Position numbers and translations under genes: made by a program
NCBI GenBank assembly: GCA_025927665.1
Contig: JAICKZ010000044.1
Coordinates: forward strand, 1-14,069
DNA from: Steroidobacteraceae bacterium
GTDB taxonomy: Bacteria; Pseudomonadota; Gammaproteobacteria; Steroidobacterales; Steroidobacteraceae
DNA: 14,069 nt
Direction: 5' to 3'
Notes under the pieces: generated by a model
Seen by the model: only the letters and a program-made list of their open reading frames with translations
Databases searched by the model: none
What the model was told of the DNA's origin: nothing
Shown: piece by piece, positions 1 to 6,774 of the stretch
Position numbering within the stretch: position 1 is the stretch's first letter
How the letters are laid out: every line of letters starts with the position of its first letter

Positions 1-705
1 CCAGAAGTTCAAGGTCCACACTTCTGTGATCTATGGCTGCGCTTTGCGTATCGCAATCCAAAAATATTGGGTGGAAAAGATTTGCCCAGCGCTGCAACCG
101 ATGCGTGGCCGCAATTGTTTGTGAATGAAGTGCAACGACAATCGGGAATGAATTGGTTAAAACAACATCAACTGCACGATAAAGAATTGATTTTGATTCA
201 AGCAGGTAATAAGCGCACCATGCGCAAGTTTGGTCTGCGTCAACGTAGCAGCAATACCAAGTATTGGCCTGAGGAAAATTGGGGCAAGATCTTGCAAGCT
301 CTTCGTGAACAACATCCACAACATGCCATCATTATGCTAGGTGTGCCGAGCGAATTTACGCTTATTCAAGACATCCTAAATCACGCAAATATTTCCAATG
401 TGCACAACGCTTCACTGGAGATGCCAATTCCAAGACTCATGTTCTTATGCGAACGTGCAACGGGAATGATTTCGGTGGATACGGGTCCTGCACATATCGC
501 ATCTGCACTAGGATGCAATCTAGTCACCTTATTTGGTAAAGCTTCACCAGCAATGTACGCACCGCGAGGTGCGAATGCAGAAGTGCAGTGCTTGACGGGC
601 ATGCATCAAGGTGAAGTGTCGATGCTAGGCATCACACCTGCAATGGTGGTGGATGCATGGCAACATTTGCTCAATAATCTGGATTCGATCCGTGAGTCAA
701 CATGA
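1..705 (+). CDS. Glycosyltransferase family 9 (heptosyltransferase-type) protein, 5' end cut off by window
   Basis: The reading frame is open from base 1 to the TGA at 703-705, so the gene starts outside the window; 234 codons are visible. They correspond to the C-terminal Rossmann-like domain of GT9 enzymes, which transfer heptose from ADP-heptose to the LPS inner core at the cytoplasmic face of the inner membrane. Seen in the sequence: an Ile-Leu-Ile-Gln-Ala-Gly strand, the segment YWPEENWGKIL, and the family-typical SVDTGPAHIASALG block (bases about 472-513), which lies in the sugar-nucleotide pocket of this family. The TTG at 67 is only an internal Leu codon; 22 in-frame codons precede it and continue the fold. 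The stop overlaps the next gene by ATGA. Whether it is WaaF-, WaaC- or WaaQ-like, or transfers another sugar, cannot be decided from this part. Confidence 0.88.
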   Translation, partial: PEVQGPHFCDLWLRFAYRNPKILGGKDLPSAATDAWPQLFVNEVQRQSGMNWLKQHQLHDKELILIQAGNKRTMRKFGLRQRSSNTKYWPEENWGKILQALREQHPQHAIIMLGVPSEFTLIQDILNHANISNVHNASLEMPIPRLMFLCERATGMISVDTGPAHIASALGCNLVTLFGKASPAMYAPRGANAEVQCLTGMHQGEVSMLGITPAMVVDAWQHLLNNLDSIREST

Positions 706-1130
706 ATATCATTTATCAAGTATGCGAGTCATTTGACGATGTGGTGAAATGCATTGCGGTACGTTGTATTGTGTTTTGCGGTGAGCAGGAAATCAGTTAT
801 CAACTTGAACGTGACGAACATGATGCAGGCGCGATTCATATTCTCGGCACGGCTGATGGCGAACCGGTTGCCGTTGGACGTCTTCGGTATCTTTGCGGCT
901 ATGCGAAATTGGAACGAATTGCGGTACGCCAACCCTGGCGTGGTAAATCATTTGGTCTTGGCGTCACGCAGTTCATGATTGATCTTGCCAAGCAGCAAGG
1001 CTTCACTGTTTTCAAGCTGAATGCACAATCTCATCTTGAAGGTTTCTACGCAAAGCTGGGATTCAAAACTTGCGTTGAGCATTTCATCGAAGCGAATATT
1101 GATCATTGTCCAATGAAGTTAGAGTTATAA
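702..1130 (+). CDS. GNAT family N-acetyltransferase, ElaA/YjcF-like
   Basis: A 142-residue protein with the whole GNAT fold of the ElaA/YjcF type. Visible marks: the N-terminal Arg-x-x-Val-Phe-x-x-Glu-Gln pattern (residues 21-29), Asp-Glu-x-Asp then His (38-46), the acetyl-CoA pyrophosphate loop VRQPWRGKSFG (75-85, the R-x-x-x-R-G-K-x-x-G version of motif A), an Asn-Ala-Gln before FYAKLGF (motif B), and the C-terminal Ile-Asp-His-Cys-Pro-Met ending typical of this subfamily. The ATG overlaps the stop of the GT9 gene (ATGA, 702-705), so the two are probably translationally coupled. The substrate is unknown; coupling to an LPS gene suggests a link to envelope sugars but does not prove it. The 3' end overlaps the convergent DUF374 gene by 6 bases. 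Confidence 0.88.
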   Translation: MNIIYQVCESFDDVVKCIAVRCIVFCGEQEISYQLERDEHDAGAIHILGTADGEPVAVGRLRYLCGYAKLERIAVRQPWRGKSFGLGVTQFMIDLAKQQGFTVFKLNAQSHLEGFYAKLGFKTCVEHFIEANIDHCPMKLEL

Positions 1131-1871
1131 GTTTGATGAGCGCTGCAACTCACTTCTTGCTAAGCGGTATGTCTCTAACATTCGCTTAGACATCTCGTCT
1201 TGCATCGCAGTAATTTGCTCTGCATCTAATCCGCGTGGAATCATTACGGGCTCACCCACAGCGATCACAATGCGTGCAAAAGGCGAGGGCAGGACAAACT
1301 TGTCCCATGTCTTGAATACCTTCGCAGGTTTTGCAGCGAAGGCTAAAGGTACGATGGGTACTTCGCTGATCTGCGCCACGAATAATGCACCGGGCTTAAA
1401 TTCAAAGCATGGCCCTTTGGGACCATCGGGTGTGATCAGCGGAGACAAGCCTTCCTTACGAATAGCTTTGAACAATTGTCGAACTGCGCGTGTACCGGTG
1501 TGAGTACTCGAGCCACGTATGACCGTCGCGCCATACATTTGCGCCAACCATGTAGGTGCTTCACCATCTAGCGATGGGCTGATCAAGAAGCCCGATTTTA
1601 GCGGCACGAGTTTGGACACTGAATAGCGTGCACAAATCAACAAATGTTGATGCCAACACACGGGTACTGCCAAGCGCTGCATCATCACAGGCGATTGCCA
1701 ATGCTCTCCACCGATAACTTTTATGCGTCCGGTGCGCCATAGCAACTCCACAATGCCATAGCTAAGCCATACCAATAAACGATATGCGATGCGACGACTC
1801 AATGTCAGCTCACGACCGGAGATAGTCTTGTACCCTAGTCGTTCAACTTCCTCGGTATCAGGTTTGGTCAT
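1125..1871 (-). CDS. DUF374 family lysophospholipid acyltransferase-like protein
   Basis: A 248-residue protein matching the DUF374 branch of the LPLAT/glycerolipid acyltransferase superfamily. Visible marks: a membrane-associated N-terminal helix (about residues 26-44, IAYRLLVWLSYGIVELLW), the CWHQHLL segment, which would hold the acyltransferase His, Ile-Ser-x-Ser-x-Asp-Gly-Glu, then RGSS...AVRQL and the very characteristic ITPDGPKGP followed by KPGALFVAQ. The family is often encoded beside LPS genes such as waaA, but its acyl acceptor has not been established to my knowledge. I chose the ATG at 1871; the upstream in-frame TTG at 1877 has no better ribosome site. It converges on the acetyltransferase with a 6-base overlap and diverges from the GT2 gene at 2023, sharing a 151-base upstream region. 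Confidence 0.86.
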   Translation of the reverse strand: MTKPDTEEVERLGYKTISGRELTLSRRIAYRLLVWLSYGIVELLWRTGRIKVIGGEHWQSPVMMQRLAVPVCWHQHLLICARYSVSKLVPLKSGFLISPSLDGEAPTWLAQMYGATVIRGSSTHTGTRAVRQLFKAIRKEGLSPLITPDGPKGPCFEFKPGALFVAQISEVPIVPLAFAAKPAKVFKTWDKFVLPSPFARIVIAVGEPVMIPRGLDAEQITAMQDEMSKRMLETYRLARSELQRSSNL

Positions 1872-1888
1872 GTGCAACAGAATTAAGA

Positions 1889-1951
1889 GTGATTCAACAA
1901 TCAGAATGATACTGGAGCGGTGTTAACAATGGCACTAGTTCGTGATTCAAC
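1889..1951. promoter_or_regulatory. Direct repeat in the shared upstream region of two divergent genes
   Basis: Bases 1872-2022 separate two divergently read genes and must hold both promoters. The 10-mer GTGATTCAAC occurs twice in the same orientation, at 1889-1898 and 1942-1951, exactly 53 bases (about five helical turns) apart. This could be a pair of regulator half-sites, or chance. A -10-like TATAGT at 1989-1994 could serve the rightward gene, but no good -35 box lies at the right distance. I see no convincing -35/-10 pair for either side. Confidence 0.25.
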
Positions 1952-2022
1952 TTGACTAAAATCGATGCTTAAGACACCGTTCGATTATTATAGTTAATGC
2001 ATCGCTTAACACGGCGACTAAT

Positions 2023-2973
2023 ATGAATCAGTATCTTGTCTCGGTAATGATCCCAGTATATGAACCCAATCAATTCTTGATAAAGACGCTAGAGAGCGTA
2101 TTGCAACAGGTCGCTGATTTTGCACCAACAGCAATGCAAATTGTCATTCTCGATGATGCTTCACCAACGGTGGATGTGAAGGAGTTGATCAGTCATGTGC
2201 ACGACGTTGAGAAAGTGGATATTCATCGCAATGTCAGCAATCTTGGTTTGTCTGGTAACTGGAATCGTGCCATAGAATTGGCGCAAGGTGAGTTCATTCA
2301 TATCCTGCATCACGACGATGTGGTGTTGCCAGGCTTTTACAAAAAACTGGTGAATGCGTTACAACACTGCCCGCAAGCAGGTATGGCGTTTTGCCGTCAT
2401 GCCATCATCGGTGCGGATGATGAAGTGCAGCGTATCTCGCATCGAGAACGTTGGCGTGCCGGAATACTCGACAACTGGATGGCCCGTATTAGCATGCGTA
2501 CTCGCATACAGTGCCCGGCAGCAATGATACGACGTTCAACTTATCAGGCAGTTGGTAACTTTCGCACCGATTTGAAGTATGCACTTGATTGGGAAATGTG
2601 GGTACGTATCGCCGTAAATTTTTCCGTTTGGTACGAACCGCAAACGCTCGCACTATATCGTCGTCACGCAAAGAATGAAAGTGCGCGACTTGCTAATAGT
2701 GGAGTGCAAGAGCCAGATGTCTTGAAAACAATTGCAACATTTTCACAATACCTGCCAGTTAAGCAGCGGGAGTCATTGACGTGCAGCGCCTATAAATACT
2801 TTGCGCGCAGTCGGCTAAAACAAAGCGACAAATTGTTGGCTTCGGGTGCAACTGAACAGGCGCGGTCGTTACTGCTTCACGTCAACGCCGGCATTCAACA
2901 ACTACCTTTTGGATGGCTACGGTGGAGGCTTCTCAAAAAATGGCAGCGCTTATATAACTTGGCTAAACAATAG
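2023..2973 (+). CDS. Glycosyltransferase family 2 protein
   Basis: A 316-residue GT-A fold enzyme. The N-terminus reads SVMIPVYEPN, followed by a nucleotide-binding ILDDASPT strand, an NLGLSGNWNRAIELAQGE helix typical of GT2, and a metal-binding His-His-Asp-Asp (DXD-type) near residues 94-97. An acceptor-side DWEMWVRIA segment lies around residue 190, with the frequent GT2 pattern ALYRRH soon after. No membrane span is evident, so it is probably a soluble or peripheral cytoplasmic enzyme adding one sugar to a surface polysaccharide or LPS. It stands alone on its strand, between a divergent gene and a convergent one. The ATG at 2023 is the first in frame near the conserved start; no strong Shine-Dalgarno is visible. 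Donor and acceptor sugars cannot be read from the sequence. Confidence 0.87.
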   Translation: MNQYLVSVMIPVYEPNQFLIKTLESVLQQVADFAPTAMQIVILDDASPTVDVKELISHVHDVEKVDIHRNVSNLGLSGNWNRAIELAQGEFIHILHHDDVVLPGFYKKLVNALQHCPQAGMAFCRHAIIGADDEVQRISHRERWRAGILDNWMARISMRTRIQCPAAMIRRSTYQAVGNFRTDLKYALDWEMWVRIAVNFSVWYEPQTLALYRRHAKNESARLANSGVQEPDVLKTIATFSQYLPVKQRESLTCSAYKYFARSRLKQSDKLLASGATEQARSLLLHVNAGIQQLPFGWLRWRLLKKWQRLYNLAKQ

Positions 2974-2987
2974 GGCGCTATTTGTTT
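2965..2987. terminator. Possible hairpin across convergent gene ends
   Basis: AAACAATAG (2965-2973) can pair with CTATTTGTTT (2978-2987) with one bulged T and a GGCG loop, right over the stop of the GT2 gene and 10 bases from the stop of the convergent one. Flanking GCTAA and TTAGC could lengthen it. The stem is AT-rich and there is no long U tract on either side, so this may be a weak two-way terminator or nothing. It is the only structure I see in the 23-base gap. Confidence 0.3.
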
Positions 2988-2996
2988 GAATTAGCT

Positions 2997-4028
2997 CTAC
3001 TGCACTGTATCAACAGAGCTATCTTCTTCATTATAAGCATGGCTGTTGGTAAATTGCTTGAATCGCAAGCCCCATAAAAAATAACTGGCTCGACGTATTA
3101 AAAATAGCAAAGAGGTTTGCTTGCGTGTTGCATAGAAAAGTCTGCCATACCGCAGCATGAACCACGCTAGCGACCATGATAGCCACTGTAACTCACGTCG
3201 CGTCCACAATTGATGTAGTCGAATTAATAATGATTGATGAGGGCCGGAAAGTTTACTTAGCAGATGAATTCTGCGCTCCGTCATACGTAGTGCATGCAGA
3301 CGGTGGCCTTTTGTATTTATCTTACGATGAACACGGTCGCGCCTCATGTTGGTTATACTCGATGCATGCTGACGATACTTGACCAATGGTTGCGCGAAGC
3401 AAACGATTCCGCCGATTGATGCGGCGCATGCCGCAAACCACCAGTCGTGAAAAAACTCATCGGGAATTGGCAATGCTGTTGTCATAACCGCACGCCGCAA
3501 CAACATTGCGTGCCCAGAAACACAATTATTAAAAACAAACATGGAGGGATCATCGGTACTTAGCATTGCAACATGATGAGATGCCAGAACCTGCAATGAC
3601 TGACCAGATTCTGCAACCAACTCGGAATCACAATAGGACATGGCATGCACGCCGATTGCGTTAATTAGTGCGGTTAGTTTTCCAGGCATCCATATGTCGT
3701 CCTGATCACAGGGCGCCACAAATACTCCCGTGCACTTCTGAAAGGCAATTTCAAAATTTTTCTTCAGTCCCCGATTGATATGGTTAGCGTGTACCTGCAT
3801 GCGAAGGTCGTGCTGAGCATACTCATTCAATATGCTTAACGTTTCATCTGTGGAACAATCATCTATCGCAATAATTTCAAAATTTGTATGAGTCTGTGAA
3901 AACAAAGAATCCAGTTGCTGTCGCAGGAATTTTGCACCGTTGTAAGTGCAAAGTGCAATCGACACCAACGGCGTTTCGACCGGAGGGGGCTGCACATGCA
4001 ATGCTTCCCGATGTATTGTGACTGTCAC
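2997..4028 (-). CDS. Glycosyltransferase family 2 protein, rhamnosyltransferase-like
   Basis: A 343-residue GT2 enzyme. The start of the GT-A domain is VSIALCTYNGAKFL (about residues 22-35), then a Leu-Asp-Ser-Leu-x-x-Gln-Thr helix and IIAIDDCSTDET. The metal/nucleotide motif is CDQDDIWMPGK (about 106-116), the DQDD form common in RfbF/WbbL-like rhamnosyltransferases. Further on are FNNCVSGHAMLLRR and HDWWFAACAA, the usual acceptor and base region. It would add a sugar, perhaps rhamnose, to a lipid-linked surface glycan in the cytoplasm. The start is GTG at 4028; an in-frame stop at 4038-4040 rules out an upstream ATG. It lies 67 bases after the broken methyltransferase on the same strand and may belong to the GT7-Wzi transcription unit. 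Donor specificity is inference only. Confidence 0.87.
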   Translation of the reverse strand: MTVTIHREALHVQPPPVETPLVSIALCTYNGAKFLRQQLDSLFSQTHTNFEIIAIDDCSTDETLSILNEYAQHDLRMQVHANHINRGLKKNFEIAFQKCTGVFVAPCDQDDIWMPGKLTALINAIGVHAMSYCDSELVAESGQSLQVLASHHVAMLSTDDPSMFVFNNCVSGHAMLLRRAVMTTALPIPDEFFHDWWFAACAASIGGIVCFAQPLVKYRQHASSITNMRRDRVHRKINTKGHRLHALRMTERRIHLLSKLSGPHQSLLIRLHQLWTRRELQWLSWSLAWFMLRYGRLFYATRKQTSLLFLIRRASYFLWGLRFKQFTNSHAYNEEDSSVDTVQ

Positions 4029-4095
4029 AGTTGGAACTCAACCCACTACATTAGTAGCATGCCACATGGGTCTATGCTTTCGGTAATCTATTAAA

Positions 4096-4671
4096 TTAAG
4101 CTCGTTTATAGGTAATAACCATGTCTTGAAAACTTAGACCCTGCGGACGTCCGCACCAACTGCCGTATTTAATAGGCTCGCTAATGGATAACTGGCATTG
4201 GTTATACAAATTACGCACTGTTGATTCTGGATATGCCACCGCCATTTCAGGGACATCAGGATTCTTAACCCAGCAGCCATCTAATTCATAAACGAAATTG
4301 ATCTGGCTGGCTTGCTGTGAAATGAGTTGTTTAGACTCATCATTTAGCAGGAACCAGGTGATTAGGCAACGACCACCCTGTTTTAAGACACGTGAGACTT
4401 CGTTTAAGTAATGCTCCGTATCTTGCGGTAGCATGTGGGTGACTACTGAGGTAAGAAATACGTCCAGTTCCACAACCAATATCCAATACGCTTTCGTTTG
4501 GTTTCAGTCCAGCAATGTCAATGAAGTAACGAAAAAATTCCGTGCCGGTTTTCTCGCAATCAGTGTCGCCAACAGAATGTAACCAACTTGGTGGTAGTAG
4601 CGGTTTCGCCAACCCAATTTGGTGCCGACAGTGTAGTCAAACAGTTCAGCTGCTCGACGAAAGACTTTCAT
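4096..4671 (-). pseudogene. Broken class I SAM-dependent methyltransferase (frameshift plus internal deletion)
   Basis: Three reading-frame pieces together make one methyltransferase. The start is ATG at 4671 with Shine-Dalgarno GGGAG 7 bases upstream, giving MKVFRRAAELFDYTVGTKLG. Near 4600-4620 the coding sequence passes to another frame (KPLLPPSWLHSVGD..., KTGTEFFRYF, LKPNE), which holds SAM-binding motif I, VLDIGCGTGR. At 4459-4464 it jumps back: the next conserved block, VFLTSVVTHMLPQD, and the rest (RVLKQGGRCLITWF, FLLNDES) to the TAA at 4096 are in the first frame. In related methyltransferases several tens of residues, with the acidic ribose-binding motif, lie between the G-x-G loop and that block; here they are absent. 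No single frame makes a working enzyme. When intact it probably methylated a sugar of the neighbouring polysaccharide, since it lies between Wzi and GT2 genes. One lesion could be a sequencing error; the deletion could not. Confidence 0.85.
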
Positions 4672-4676
4672 TTAAA

Positions 4677-4683
4677 CTCTCCC
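4677..4683 (-). promoter_or_regulatory. Shine-Dalgarno site of the broken methyltransferase
   Basis: Read on the minus strand, GGGAGAG stands before the ATG at 4671, with 7 bases between GGGAG and the start codon. It is one of the few strong ribosome sites in the window. It shows that translation originally began at 4671, in a frame different from the one carrying SAM motif I, which is the evidence for a second lesion between the start and motif I. Confidence 0.6.
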
Positions 4684-4780
4684 AAACTATAAGTTCCAAT
4701 GACGTTGTTCCATCAATCATGACTGGAAGTATCTTGAAGTATCAACACAATCTTAATCGTTGACCACAAATCCATTCAAT

Positions 4781-6772
4781 TCAAAATCTCCTGCTCAAGA
4801 ATAATCGAATACCTTCAACATCATAAAAAACTCGAGTGCGATCTGGAGTACTTGGCGGATCATAAGCTAGTACTTTATCTCGCCCTAATTTGTGATATTG
4901 AGACCAGTCGAGATTAACATCCCAATATTTGAAAAGATTGATGATTTGAGCGCTATATCCGGTATACCAACCATAGGCAGGCAAGCCAATGCTATAACGA
5001 GCCGCGCCGAAGAATCCGCCCAATGCAAAGTGGTTGGTAAATCGATAGCGATAATCTAATGCGCGTAATGAAATCAGGCCATGCTCATCAGCTTGATCAA
5101 ACTCAATGCGAACACCCATGTCACCATGATCAGAAATCGGACGACGCGCGCCAAAACCAAAATGATAGCTGTTCTTGTTTGCTGTCGTGACGTTAGGAAT
5201 GTCCACGGCAAGAATCTTGGTCACCCGATTACGACTAACACCCACGTCTACAAATATCGCAGCGGTAGTTGTATTGTCCTGGGTGTCTTCGAAAGCGCTA
5301 GCGTGATTGTCGAGCGATGTAAAATCAAATGATCCGGATAATCGTGCAAATGATTTGCCGAATATATCTTGACCGGTCGATGCTTCCGTAGACAAGGAAT
5401 GGCCACGCCATGTGCTTGAGTAACGTAGTCCCATTTCGTGATACTGTTTGTATGCGGGCACTGACGCACCAACGCCGGCCCAACGCGGGTCATATTCAAG
5501 ATCACGATAAGTTAATTGAAGGTAACTGTTTACACCAAACCGTCTACCCATACGCAGCATTTGGCTATGACCACCAATATCATTGTTGTGAATACGTTGA
5601 TCTGCGAACCAATGACCTAAAGAATAACCATCATTGCGCATTCCATCGGGATATAGGTGGTGTACGTACCATGCGTTCTGCCATTCCGAAATTTCATAAG
5701 TCAAATCGTAATCGCCTAGCAATTTTGGAAAATCAAGACCAAATGTAAGATCTGTATCGCCAAAATATTTGTTGCCTGCAAAAGCGTTATCTTCGGCCGC
5801 ATATTCGATATGTACTGCGAATGGCACGCGCGCCTGAAATAAAGCACTGGCTGTCACAGCCGCCTGTTGGTTTCCAAACTCGGTGTTGAGCGCGGAGTCA
5901 CTGCGATTGGCTGCAGTATTATCAAACAGCGCTTTATAGAATTCATGAAGATTGGCTCCGCCACGCGCACCTCCGCCGTATTGCATTAAACGATTCACGG
6001 AGAGGGCATAACCGTCCGCGGGCTCGATACCCAATTGCAGTCCTGCGAGATTGGGATGTCCATTAGTTGTTGTATCTTTGTAACTGATACCATTCTGTTC
6101 AGACATGCGAGCGAAGAATAGTTCGTAGTTAAATCCAAATCGCGTCAATGGACGATAGTTGCTCAGCGTAATGGAAGGCATGGTCGGCGCTTCGGTACTC
6201 ATCAACATGCTGCTGTCGGTGTTGGGTGAGAACCAATGATCACGATAACCAATATCAAGTTGTGCAAAATCAAAGCCCGCACTGATTACCGAACCAGTGG
6301 GATTAACGCGGCCTTGATAGGCCACTGCGCCGCCATTCAATAACAAATAATCAGAAGGCTGATAGTACGCACTGGCAACGGCGCCCCAGCGACTATCAAC
6401 AGGCATGCCATGCTGATTGGGAATAGGCGCAATTGATTTTCCCGAAGTCGCAGCAAGTTCACCTTGCAATTGTGTGATCTTCGCCGTGTGCATGTAACGA
6501 TCAAGATAGTTACGCACTTCCTCGCATAGCTGTTCATCGCGTTGACACGCCTTGGGCAATGCTTCCAGCACTATCGCCGCAGCAATGGGACGACGCATAA
6601 TGGGCTTATCGCCCAAAATCAATACGCGTTCAATTTTGCGCTCGATATCGGGTGCAAGATTCAAAGGCAGGTAAGGAGAGACACCGCGCGCATTGACTGC
6701 AAGGCTGATTAATAGCCCAGCTAAAGAAATAATGCATTTCGCTTTGCGTTGCGCGCGCTTTTTAATTTGCAT
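4781..6772 (-). CDS. Wzi family capsule/exopolysaccharide assembly outer-membrane protein
   Basis: A 663-residue secreted protein. Residues 1-28 form a Sec signal peptide: a Lys/Arg-rich start, the hydrophobic run CIISLAGLLISLAV, and a Val-Asn-Ala cleavage site before Arg29; there is no lipobox. Residues about 40-100 look helical and hold two Cys (76 and 83). The rest is rich in alternating aromatic strands, as in outer-membrane beta-barrels, and includes the Wzi-family block HWFSPNTDSSMLMSTEAP with PSITLSN. The last residue is Phe, as preferred by the BAM machinery. E. coli Wzi, an outer-membrane lectin that anchors capsule, is clearly shorter (roughly 480 residues). The ATG at 6772 is preferred over a TTG at 6778 because it gives the better signal peptide; it begins 2 bases after the stop of the GT7 gene, so the pair is probably co-translated. 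The exact polysaccharide is unknown. Confidence 0.9.
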   Translation of the reverse strand: MQIKKRAQRKAKCIISLAGLLISLAVNARGVSPYLPLNLAPDIERKIERVLILGDKPIMRRPIAAAIVLEALPKACQRDEQLCEEVRNYLDRYMHTAKITQLQGELAATSGKSIAPIPNQHGMPVDSRWGAVASAYYQPSDYLLLNGGAVAYQGRVNPTGSVISAGFDFAQLDIGYRDHWFSPNTDSSMLMSTEAPTMPSITLSNYRPLTRFGFNYELFFARMSEQNGISYKDTTTNGHPNLAGLQLGIEPADGYALSVNRLMQYGGGARGGANLHEFYKALFDNTAANRSDSALNTEFGNQQAAVTASALFQARVPFAVHIEYAAEDNAFAGNKYFGDTDLTFGLDFPKLLGDYDLTYEISEWQNAWYVHHLYPDGMRNDGYSLGHWFADQRIHNNDIGGHSQMLRMGRRFGVNSYLQLTYRDLEYDPRWAGVGASVPAYKQYHEMGLRYSSTWRGHSLSTEASTGQDIFGKSFARLSGSFDFTSLDNHASAFEDTQDNTTTAAIFVDVGVSRNRVTKILAVDIPNVTTANKNSYHFGFGARRPISDHGDMGVRIEFDQADEHGLISLRALDYRYRFTNHFALGGFFGAARYSIGLPAYGWYTGYSAQIINLFKYWDVNLDWSQYHKLGRDKVLAYDPPSTPDRTRVFYDVEGIRLFLSRRF

Positions 6773-6774
6773 GA

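Noticed and set aside
3176..3382. A 68-codon plus-strand frame inside the rhamnosyltransferase-like gene
   Set aside because: It is antisense to a well supported GT2 coding region and resembles nothing; it is a frame shadow.
4684..4692. A TATAGT hexamer just upstream of the methyltransferase ATG as a -10 box
   Set aside because: RNA would begin inside the Shine-Dalgarno, and the nearest TTGATG -35-like box is 19 bases away; unlikely to be a promoter for this start.
4726..4743. GAAGTATC repeated twice with a 10-base period upstream of the broken methyltransferase
   Set aside because: Only 8 bases long in AT-rich sequence, with no partner or promoter around it; most likely chance.
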